Assembly (NCBI GenBank): GCA_003116995.1
Contig: BDSL01000074.1
Span: 483,109 to 547,108, forward strand
DNA length: 64,000 nucleotides
Source of the DNA: Yamagishiella unicocca
Lineage: Eukaryota; Chlorophyta; Chlorophyceae; Chlamydomonadales; Volvocaceae
Direction of reading: 5' to 3'
Within the stretch, counting starts at the first letter, position 1. The number at the start of each line of letters is the position of its first letter. This document shows positions 52,509-61,663 of the stretch, one piece after another. The notes under the pieces are model-generated. The model made no database searches. It was given only the letters and a program-made list of their open reading frames with translations, and was not told where the DNA came from. Both the position numbers and the translations under genes were made by a program.

Positions 52509-54977
52509 ATGGGTGGGACCCTGGTAGGGGCGGGACGGGGAAACGGGTGGTCGGACTGGTTGGAGATGGTTGGCGCCGATCCGGAGGAAGACTCGGACGC
52601 GGAGCCAGCAGAAGCGAGTGAACTGATCGAGGCCCTGGCAGACCTAGTCGTGGACCCGCTGTGGGTACCGGACAGGCGGGTGTCAGCGTCGGCTCCGCTT
52701 GTAAGACCAGTTTCGCCAGTCAAGGTTCCCTGTCCCGCCCCCGAAGGGCCTGCGAATGAAGCACCAGCCAGGCAGCTGCTGCACGACGCCTGGGCTCGCA
52801 TGCAACAGCTTGGGCACGCCTTTGCCAGCGAGGACACGCCAGACGCGGAGTACGAGGCCCAGTTAAGGGCGGTGTGCCCGGACCCCGATCAGTTTCAGTC
52901 GGGCCGGTTGCAGCGCCATGCCCACGTGTGGGAGGAATTTTTGGAGATGGTAGGAGACGGGAAGATATCGGAACCGGGCCGGGCGGTGCTCCGGATGATT
53001 CGTGACGGAGTGCAGCTAGACTTCGTGGGAGTGTGGGGGCCCGGGCACGATTCGGCCCCGCACAGGCAGGAGAAGCTGCGTATCGTCAAGCAGATGTTAG
53101 GGCAAGCTCAGCCCGGCATAAAACCCGAAACCCTGCTAGAAGGCCGCGTCCCTCACCCCGTCAAGTTTCCCAACCACCTGAGCGCGGAGGAGCACGCGGC
53201 GTTCGTGACCGCCGAGATTAGCAAGGCGATGGGGCAGGGGGCGGTGCGTCGCTGGGAGGGGCCGGCGGCACCGGTTGTGATCAACGGGCTACGGGTGGTG
53301 GTACAGCCCGATAAGCTACGCCTCTGCATGAATCCCATGTACATCAATCTCTTCATGCGCTACCGGCCGTTGAAGTATGAGAGGATCACGGACATGATGC
53401 ACTACGTACAGCCGGGGGATTATCTGCTGGCCACGGATGACAAGTCGGGATACTGGCAGCTGGCCATGCACCCCGATTCGTACCGCTACCTGGCCTTTGA
53501 GTGGCAGGGGGAGCTCTTCTACTGGCCCCACATGCCCTTCGGTATTGCGCCCGCTTGCCGGCTGTACACGGCCATGAAGCTGGAGGTATTCCGACCGTTG
53601 AGGCAACGCTCGGCGCGCCTAACGTTCTTGATCGATGATGTGGCGTGCGTGGCAGGATCCCGAGGACAGGCGAAGTTCCTAGGGCGGACCCTGATACAGC
53701 TGCTTAGCGCGCTGGGGTTCACCCTGAGCTTCAAGAAATGCCGGATGATCCCGGCTCAGAGGCTGCGTTTCCTGGGCTTCATAGTAGATGCGGCCGCCCA
53801 GGCCTATGAGGTGCCAGCCGATAAGGTGGCGGGACTCGCGGGGCTCGTGGCGGAGTTGCGCGCGTTGCCCGAGGTGGGCATGAGGCAGGTGGCGCGGGTG
53901 GCGGGTAAGATCATGTCGATGAGCCTGGCGGTAGCGATGGCACCCTTGCATAGCCGGTTAGTGGGGTTAGCTCTGCGGGGCAAGGCTTCATGGGATGCCG
54001 CGGTGGGCGATCCGGCCAGCTGCCTGGACGCGGCGGAGGTGTTTTTGCAGTTGTTGACGGTCAAGAATGGCCGGACCTGGTGGCGAAAGGGCCCTGCGTT
54101 GGTGCTCCGGGTGGCGGGCGACGCGTCGGAGACCGCGTACTCCGTGTTCTTGCCCGGGGGAGAGGTGGGCAAGGAGGAGGTGATCGTGCCGTTTACCCCG
54201 GCGGAACAGGCCCGGATGAGGGCGGGGACGTACAGCAGCACGGAGCGGGAGCTGCGGGCCATCCGGCTGGCCGTGCAATGGCTGGCTCAGCGTCACCCTC
54301 GGCTCATCCAGAACCGGCGGGTGCAATATCAGACGGATAGCATGGCGGCGCAACTGTGCGTGCTAGGCCTGAAGGGCCGGGGCCCCTGCCTCCAGCAGGT
54401 CGCCGACATCTTTCGGCAGTGCGCCGCGACGGATACGGAGATAACCGTGGTGTGGTACCCGCGCACGGAGCTGCAGCAGCAGCATGCGGACGAGCTCAGC
54501 AAACAGCGGGATCCCTCGCAATGGAGCCTGAATGCCCGGGTGCTGGCGCAGGTGTTGCGTTTGAGCAGTCTGCAGGGCAGGGAGCCTCAGCTGGATTGCT
54601 TTGCGGATGCGGCAACCACGGTTGTGGCCGGGCGTTTCTACTCCAGGAGCTGGAACCCTGATTGCTTAGGCGTAGATGGCCTGGCGCAGAGTTGGGAGCC
54701 GCTGCCGAACCAGCCCCGGCCGCTGCTCTACATCTACCCCCCGTTCGCGTTGGTGGGGGCAGTGGTCCGGAAGGTCGCGGAAGAGCGCCCGGACTGCATT
54801 CTGATACTACCCCGGTGGCCACGATGGTGGCAGGCAGCCCTCGTACGGCTGCCTATTCGAGAGGAGTTAGAGCTGCCGCACTGCGAAGATTTGCTGGTGC
54901 CCGGGCCGGCGGCGGGCACCATTGGGTCGCGTGCGCCTCAGTTCCGGATGATGGCCTATGTGGTCTTGTGGGAGTAG
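52509..54977 (+). CDS. DIRS RT / RNase H / methyltransferase-like polyprotein
   Basis: First ATG at 52509; the frame is open from 52467. Domains: an N-terminal linker to about residue 230; RT with MNPMYINLFMRYRPLKYERI, DDKSGYWQLAMH (about 310), FYWPHMPFGIAPA and the active site LIDDVACVA (Asp376, Asp377); RNase H with VAGDASETAYSVFL, SSTERELRAI and YQTDSMAA, ending HADELSKQRD; then the DIRS-specific methyltransferase-like segment LDCFADAATTVV ... YIYPPFALVGAV, PRWPRWWQAAL. It makes cDNA from element RNA and removes the RNA strand; the role of the last domain in DIRS elements is unknown. Intact and full-length. About 125 bp after its stop comes the right inverted repeat. Confidence 0.85.
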   Translation: MGGTLVGAGRGNGWSDWLEMVGADPEEDSDAEPAEASELIEALADLVVDPLWVPDRRVSASAPLVRPVSPVKVPCPAPEGPANEAPARQLLHDAWARMQQLGHAFASEDTPDAEYEAQLRAVCPDPDQFQSGRLQRHAHVWEEFLEMVGDGKISEPGRAVLRMIRDGVQLDFVGVWGPGHDSAPHRQEKLRIVKQMLGQAQPGIKPETLLEGRVPHPVKFPNHLSAEEHAAFVTAEISKAMGQGAVRRWEGPAAPVVINGLRVVVQPDKLRLCMNPMYINLFMRYRPLKYERITDMMHYVQPGDYLLATDDKSGYWQLAMHPDSYRYLAFEWQGELFYWPHMPFGIAPACRLYTAMKLEVFRPLRQRSARLTFLIDDVACVAGSRGQAKFLGRTLIQLLSALGFTLSFKKCRMIPAQRLRFLGFIVDAAAQAYEVPADKVAGLAGLVAELRALPEVGMRQVARVAGKIMSMSLAVAMAPLHSRLVGLALRGKASWDAAVGDPASCLDAAEVFLQLLTVKNGRTWWRKGPALVLRVAGDASETAYSVFLPGGEVGKEEVIVPFTPAEQARMRAGTYSSTERELRAIRLAVQWLAQRHPRLIQNRRVQYQTDSMAAQLCVLGLKGRGPCLQQVADIFRQCAATDTEITVVWYPRTELQQQHADELSKQRDPSQWSLNARVLAQVLRLSSLQGREPQLDCFADAATTVVAGRFYSRSWNPDCLGVDGLAQSWEPLPNQPRPLLYIYPPFALVGAVVRKVAEERPDCILILPRWPRWWQAALVRLPIREELELPHCEDLLVPGPAAGTIGSRAPQFRMMAYVVLWE

Positions 54978-55102
54978 GTCGACGGATCGTTACGTACGAG
55001 GCCGGGCACGCTATGGGCTGAGGCGTGTGACCAGGCTGTATGGAGGGGATAGGCGGAGGGATTCTCTCGGCGGGGCCGGGGCCGCCCGGGGCGGGGTAGC
55101 GT

Positions 55103-55227
55103 GGCGGGATAGAGAAGCGTGGAGGTTACAGGATTGGAGCGATCCAGTCGGAACTCCGCTCTACCGCGCGGATTCGCGCCACACTAATTCAGTCTCGTAC
55201 GGTTGGACGAGTGATTCGCACTTCTGC
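55103..55227. repeat. Right 125-bp inverted terminal repeat of DIRS copy 1
   Basis: Complement of 45935-46059. It is followed by AAT and then the 19-bp core sequence (55231-55249). Confidence 0.9.
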
Positions 55228-55230
55228 AAT

Positions 55231-55249
55231 AGCCATTCCCGAAATACTC
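55231..55249 (+). other. 19-bp core sequence at the DIRS copy 1/gypsy border
   Basis: Identical to the palindrome spacer at 47844-47862. It separates the DIRS right end from gypsy sequence starting at 55250. Confidence 0.85.
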
Positions 55250-57036
55250 ACACTAGACTTACAGTCTGGCTATCACCAAATCCGCATCTCCGAACAGGAC
55301 GTGCCTCTCACAAGCTTCGTTACGCCGTTCGGTACCTACCAGTACAAAGTGCTGTGTTTCGGACTGACAAACGCACCGGCTACGTTCCAAAGGACAATGA
55401 ACGAAATGCTCCGCCCTTTTATCGGCAAATTTGTCGTCGTTTACCTCGACGATATCATGGTCTACAGCAAAACGCCTGAAGAACACAAACGTCACCTAGA
55501 AATGGTGCTCAAAACTCTCAAAGAGAGAGAATTCAAAGTACGTTTGGACAAATGTTCATTCAACCAGAAGGAAGTAACTTTCCTGGGCCACGTAGTTGGT
55601 CGCGACGGCTTAAAAGTCGACCCCCGCAAAGTCTCCACCGTTCAAAACTGGACCACTCCCTCGGATATCTCCAGCTTACGTGGATTCTTGGGCCTCGCCA
55701 ACTACTTCCGCAAATTCGTGCAGGGCTACTCGTCCCTCGTCGCCCCCTTGACCGCTCTCACAGGCCTCAAGCGTCTGCCTGAATGGACCCATCAACACCA
55801 AACTGCTTTCGACGGTGTAAAACACGCCTTAACCAACGCACCCGTGCTAAAATTGCCGGATTTTGAGAAGCCCTTTCAGGTCATCTCCGACGCCAGTATC
55901 TATGGTACAGGCGCCGTACTTATGCAGGACGAACATCCTGTCGCTTACACCAGCAAGAAGTTCATCCCTGCTGAAGTTAACTACACTACTGAAGAGCAAG
56001 AACTGCTTGGAGTGATAAACGCCCTCGAAGAATGGCGCCCTTACTTGGAAACTGCCCAACAATCTGTCACGTTAATAACTGACCATAACCCTCTTATCTG
56101 GTTCGATCAAAAGAAGAACCTTTCGCGTAGGCAAGCGCGCTGGCAGGAATACCTCACGCGTTTCCACTACGCCTGGCTTCATCGCCCCGGTCGACTAAAT
56201 GTCGCCGACCCTATCAGTCGCATACATGCGCCTCCTGTGCCCCAGCTAGCCACAATGGCTATCCTCTGTGTCGACTACGCACTCTGCCTTCGGGAACCTC
56301 CGCCCCCGCCGCCAGGTGCCCCCGCAATTGCCATGTTCACTCCAGGTGTCGAGCCCTTGTTCGCGAACATGCCAACCCTCGCCGACCGTCTAAAACAGGC
56401 GTCCCCTGCGGAACCCGACCCCAGCTGGCACACCGTGTCCAAACACGAAGGTATTTACTTTAAGGGCAACAAAATTGTTGTACCTGACGCACCTGATGTC
56501 AAAAATGATATCTTCTATGCTTACCATGACGCACCACTAGCAGGCCACCGCGGCTTTGCTCGCACCTTGCAAACCATTTCAGAACGCTTTTGGTGGCCCG
56601 GTCTCTACTCGGAGGTCCGCAAGTACGTCACATCCTGTGCTGACTGCCAACGCAACAAATCCAGCACACAGAAGCCCGCAGGTCTTTTGCAACCCCTTCC
56701 GGTTCCCACGGAGCCTTGGGAGGTCATTACTTGCGATTTCATCACCCACTTGCCCTTGACCACGCGCGGCCACACTGCCATCTGCGTTTTCGTTGACAAG
56801 TTCTCCAAAATGGTGATCATTGTGCCCACAACGGACACTCTTACTACCTTGGGGTTCGCAGAAATGCTGCTGCAACATATCCTCTGCCGACATGGCACCC
56901 CTCGCATTCTGGTCACCGACCGAGATCCTCGTTTCACTGCGCAAGTGCTGGTAAACATCACTAAACGATTGCGGCTAAGACACGCATTATCAACATCTTA
57001 CCATCCTCAAACGGACGGACAAACCGAGCGCGTTAT
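55250..57036 (+). pseudogene. Gypsy polyprotein, middle part (RT, RNase H, integrase)
   Basis: The frame runs from about 55211. RT resumes at LDLQSGYHQIRI, with the active site VVVYLDDIMVYS; RNase H shows SDASIYGTGAVLM, TTEEQELLGVINAL and ITDHNPLIW; the integrase has the zinc motif GHRGFARTLQ ... CADCQRNK and catalytic Asp509 (TCDFI), Asp570 (VTDRDPRF) and Glu606 (DGQTERV, counted in the frame from 55211). Sequence is lost to DIRS copy 2 directly after QTERV. All catalytic residues in this part look intact, so the element was probably young when it was interrupted. Confidence 0.85.
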
Positions 57037-57055
57037 GAGTATTTCGGGAATGGCT
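57037..57055 (-). other. 19-bp core sequence at the gypsy/DIRS copy 2 border
   Basis: The minus strand matches the palindrome spacer exactly. The left end of DIRS copy 2 follows directly. Confidence 0.85.
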
Positions 57056-57718
57056 ATAGATATAAGGCCTGCACTAAGAGTGAACCACGAATGGCGGTAC
57101 GACCATCGGGCCCTTGTGGCCGTTAGGTAACGGGAAGCTGAGGACAGGAGGATCGCTCTCGTCGCTACATTCGCTCTCACCAAGATAGCGAATTAACGGC
57201 TCTTACCCAACGTCCGAGTGGCTATGACCGGGGAGGAGCCAGTCTAAGTCGGCATCATCGCGAAGTCCATCGGCACCTATATCGCGAAGTTATTCAGTGG
57301 CAGTCTGCGGTCGCACACGGGCTCGACACCTTTGAGGTTCTTCCTCGAACTCTGCACGTCTTCGCGCCATGGTAAGTGGCGGGGCGAACACGGGGTGGGA
57401 CTTCCGGGCGGCCAGGCGGCTGTTGCCGGCCGCGCGCCGAGGACGCAGCCGCGCAAGGTGGTTTGGCGGGTCGTGATAGGCGGGGGCTAAGGGGACAGCT
57501 AGAGGGAGGGGCAGGCCGTTAAGAACTCGTGGGCCCAATAGCTTGGGACGGGAGATGGTGGTGAATCGAATGGCGCCCGGGGATCGCGACGCCCGGACCC
57601 AGGATAGAGTAGTGTAGGAATTTATTAGGTAGTAGGCAGGCTTGGGTGGGCCGCTATCGGAGCTTGAAGCCATGGAGACGTGAGGCTGGCGGGGCGCCAC
57701 GTGGCGTCCCTGCTCGTA

Positions 57719-59253
57719 GCCCGGTGGGCCGTCGGAGCGCGGCCTGGTGTGCTCATTTCGCTGACTTGTTTGTTGTATGATGTATTTGCCTTGCTTGTAG
57801 ACCTGTGGGCTGGTGGTTATTGTAGCCCGGTGGGCCCGTCTGGCGAGTGGCCCGGCGGGCCCGTCGGGCGTGGCCCTTGAGGGCCTGTGCGCTTGTCGCC
57901 CGGTGGGCCTGTCTTGCTAGTAGCCCGGTGGGCCTGTCTTGCTCGTAGCCCGGTGGGCCTGTCTTACTTGTAGCCCGGTGGGCCTGTCTTGCTTGTCGCC
58001 CGGTGGGCCTGTCTTGCTCGTAGCCCGGTGGGCCTGTCTTGCTCGTAGCCCGGTGGGCCTGTCTTGCTCGTAGCCCGGTGGGCCTGTATTGTTTGTCGCC
58101 CGGTGGGCCTGTATTGTTTGTCGCCCGGTGGGCCTGTCTTGACTGTCGCCCGGTGGGCCTGTCTTGCTTGTAGCCCGGTGGGCCTGTAATGCTTGTAGCC
58201 CGGTGGGCCTGTCTTGCTCGTAGCCCGGTGGGCCTGTCTTGCTCGTAGCCCGGTGGGCCTGTCTTGCTTGTCGCCCGGTGGGCCTGTCTTGCCTGTCGCC
58301 CGGTGGGCCTGTCTTGCTTGTAGCCCGGTGGGCCTGTCTTGCTTGTAGCCCGGTGGGCCTGCTTTGCTTGTAGCCCGGTGGGCCTGTCTTGTCTGTAGCC
58401 CGGTGGGCCTGTCTTGCTCGTAGCCCGGTGGGCCTGTCTTGCTTGTAGCCCGGTGGGCCTGTCTTGCTTGTAGCCCGGTGGGCCTGTCTTGCCTGTAGCC
58501 CGGTGGGCCTGTCTTGTCTGTAGCCCGGTGGGCCTGTCTTGCTCGTAGCCCGGTGGGCCTGTCTTGCTTGTAGCCCGGTGGGCCTGTCTTGCTTGTCGCC
58601 CGGTGGGCCTGTCTTGCTCGTAGCCCGGTGGACCTGTCTTGCTTGTAGCCCGGTGGGCCTGTCTGGCTCGTAGCCCGGTGGGCCTGTCTTGCTTGTAGCC
58701 CGGTGGGCCTGTCGTTTCTGACGCCCGGTGGGCCTGGTGGGCATGTCGCCCGGTGGGTCCATGCTGATCGCCCGGTGGGCCCGTCTTGCGTGTAGCCCGG
58801 TGGGCCTGTCTTGCTTGTCGCCCGGTGGGCCTGTCGTTTCTGACGCCCGGTGGGCCTGTCTGGCTTGTCGCCCGGTGGGCCGCCTTGCCTGTAGCCCGGT
58901 GGGCGTGTCTCCCGTGGCGCCCGGTGGGCCTGCCTTGAGAATAGCCCGGTGGCCCGGCCCGGCGTGTCGCCCTGTGGGCGCGGTCGGGCGTGTGGTCCGG
59001 TGGGCAGTTCGGTCTCAGGACCCGGGGCGCGGTCGGGCATGTGGCCCTGTGGGTCTGGCTGGCTGGTAGCCCGGTGAGCCTGTCTGGCGGGGTCCGGTGG
59101 GTCAGCCGCGCGCGGCCGAGCACGCCGGCTTGTGAGTCGCCCGGTGGGCCGTTCTGTCGGGTCGCCCGGGGGGCCGGTATTGCGAGTGGCCCAGTGGGCC
59201 TGCAGGCCGCGGCCCGGTGGGCGCGGTCTGGCTTGTAGCCCGATGGGCAAGGT
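57719..59253. repeat. 25-bp minisatellite in DIRS copy 2 (core 57890-58953)
   Basis: Same number and order of units as in copy 1 (no length change); one visible base difference is a GGACC unit near 58630. Confidence 0.95.
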
Positions 59254-59482
59254 TTAGCGGGCGCCCGGTGTATCCGTCCTGAGGATAGCCCGCGGGCTGC
59301 GGGTAGACCGTGGGCCGGTCCGGCTTGGCGCTCCGTGAGCGAGCCTGGTGGGCCGGCTGGAGGGTCGGCCAGTGAGCCCCGCGGGAAGTGGTCCGCGGGC
59401 GCAGTCGATTGCAGAGCGGGAGCGTCAGTCTCGCGGGTTGCACAGTCACTGACAGGAGTGCCGGCCGCTGCGACTGCAGGGT

Positions 59483-61598
59483 AGGGACGAGGCTACGCCT
59501 GAGCGTACGCCCAAGGCCAAGTCGAAATCTGGTCATCGGTCGCACAAGCAGCCGGCTGGGCCGGAGGGGGCGGGAGGGGTGCTCGCACCGCCTAACCCGC
59601 CACCAGGAGGTCAAGGCCGGGTGGGAGCTCAGGAGCGAGCGCGTGTCGGTGACACGGATAGCGCGGCGGGGCGCCGCCTTCGCGCGATGTTACGAGGTCC
59701 GGCGCCGGATATCCCGGAGGACGTGGCGGGAGGCCCCTCACGTGTGCCGGCCGCGGCTGCGCGGGAGGGGGCGGAGCCCGGGGGCGATGCAGACGGGGCG
59801 GGTCTGGCTGCGCGGCAACCCGTGGGGGTGGCTCGCGGGTCAGGGGAGGATGTGCAGCTGGTGGGGTCGTTCTCCGCCGCGGGCGGTCAGGCCCGGGGAC
59901 CGGAGCAGCAGGAGGCCGCGGAGCTCGGGGTTTTGAGGCAGGAGGCTCTGAAGAGGCCTAGGGAAAGGGTAGCCGTTCCGCCGGAGCGAGGGGCGTTGCC
60001 GCGGTTCCGGTCGTCAGCTAGTTCCGGGAACCCTAGGATGGAGGCTCGTTCGGAGCGGAGGATGGGGGAGCCGGGGGTGAGGATGGGGGAGCCCGAGGAG
60101 GGCCTACAGGAGGCGTGGGCAGCGGCGGCGGTCGCAGTTCGCGCGCAAGAGCGGCTGCAGCGCGAGTTTGACGCGTACAAAGTGGCGGTGCGTGCGCCAC
60201 TGGTTGGGACAGGTCTAGGTGCAGAAGGCAGGGCGGACGAGGGGCCGCGAGCCGACGGGGCGGGAAGGGACGCCCCGCCGCGAGAGGAGTTAAGGGGCGG
60301 CCCGGCTACCCTCGGTCTGGGAGGCGGCCCGGCGGCGTTGCGGCGGCCGGGCATTTTGATTCCGATGGAGCCCTCGGTTGCATCGGTCGATCGGGCGTGG
60401 CTGGTGCCGTACGAGCCGGCACACGTGGAGGATGCCACTCGTTACGCGAGCACGTACCACACGGCTCGCGATATGGTTACGGTGGCGGCTATCTATAGCC
60501 GCCATGCGGAGGTGGCGGTGGGAGCGCTAGGCGGTGCGGCCGGGGTGGATACCGAGGTTGCGAGGGCGGCAGAAGTGTTCGGATACTGGCTCACAAACCA
60601 GGTCCGGGGGCCGCTGACGTCGGCCGGGATCGAGCTCGATCGTGTGTTGTTCACGTGCTCGGGCGGGGCGCCTGTGCGGCAGCCGGAGTCGTGGCTGGGT
60701 GAGGGCAGGCGTTTCGTGGCCGAGGCGGTCGAGAGTGTGAAGGCCACCCAGGCGTCGCCACGACCCCTGGTGGGCATGGCCCGGATGGTGGGTGACCTTC
60801 TGGCGCAGGGCAATCCCGGACAGGCTGTCCTGACTCAGGTGGTCGCCGCGGCCACACCCCCGGGATCCGAGGGGCGGTGGCCCCGATTCCTGGGCGGTTG
60901 GTCCAGGAGTGGGGACCGACAGGGGATGCCTGGCCGGTTCCCACCGTCGCTGAGTGGACGGAAGGGGGTAGCCCCTTTGTGATCTCGTTGCTACGCCTGC
61001 TAGCAGCTATCAAGCGGACTCATGGCTACCTCGTGCGGCAGCTAGATCGGGAGGCGGAGGGGATGCCGCGGGCGGCGGCGTGGCCGAGTTCCAGCGGGTT
61101 TTTGACCGCGGGCCCTAGTGGGTCGTTGGGTGGGCCGCCGCCAGTGGGCCGGCCCGGGCCGTTCCCGCCTCCCAGCTTGGGCGTGGGCCGGGAGGATCGG
61201 CAGCCGGCCGTGTCTTATGGGCTGGGCCGCCACCTGCACGGCGAGGGGGGTCCCCGGCCAGCGGGGTCCGCGGTCACGGCTCTGAGCCCGGCGGGCCGTA
61301 TGGGGATGCCGCGCGAGGAAAGGCCGCCGCGGACCGCCGACGAGGGTTGCGCGCGAAGGCGCAGGCGAGTTTCGTGTTGCCCCGTTGGGGGGACCTGCCT
61401 CAGGTCACCTTCGACGACTATTTTCAGGCCGCCGTCGCCAATCGTTGGTGCTTCGCCCACGCGGGCATATGTGGGGGTGACCTCGGCGCGTGCAGGTTGC
61501 CGCGCTGCATGCGGGTGCACCCCCCCCGCGAGGTGATTCTCCAGGAAGTGTCCAAGGCCATGGTGTCGGCGCCGCACCGGGTACGCCCCGGGGGTTAG
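59483..61598 (+). pseudogene. DIRS gag-like ORF, copy 2, damaged
   Basis: The ATG equivalent to 50290 is AGG at 59483, so unspliced initiation is lost; a spliced ATG exon (57369-57371) would bypass this. Two single-base deletions in G-runs (about 60890 and 61346) break the frame into 59579-60982, 60877-61536 and 61347-61598. Otherwise almost identical to copy 1. The lesions may be real or base-calling errors. Confidence 0.8.
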
Positions 61599-61663
61599 GT
61601 CGCTATCGCCAGGGGGGTTCGGACAGGCCGCGTGCGGCGTCGGACGTGAAGGCTTAACCCCTC

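Larger units (their letters stand above)
45933..55229 (+). mobile_element. DIRS-like tyrosine-recombinase retrotransposon, copy 1 (about 9.3 kb)
   Basis: Bounded by 125-bp perfect inverted repeats (45935-46059 and 55103-55227, extending by two bases outward). Order: recombinase gene, 209-bp-arm palindrome, minisatellite region, gag-like ORF, RT/RNase H/methyltransferase-like ORF. Tyrosine recombinase in place of a DDE integrase, inverted repeats and the pol-terminal methyltransferase-like domain define DIRS elements (Dictyostelium DIRS1, Volvox Kangaroo). Canonical DIRS order puts the recombinase after or overlapping pol, so this copy looks circularly permuted. Confidence 0.85.
44219..57036 (+). 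mobile_element. Ty3/gypsy retrotransposon split by two DIRS-like insertions (3' end outside window)
   Basis: Three parts: G1 (44219 to about 45934: methyltransferase-like segment, protease, start of RT), G2 (55250-57036: rest of RT, RNase H, integrase to its catalytic Glu), and G3 (beyond the window). G1 stops inside the RT at GATCFS and G2 resumes at LDLQSGYHQIR, normally adjacent in this family apart from one residue. Domain order PR-RT-RH-IN is diagnostic of Ty3/gypsy. Confidence 0.85.
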
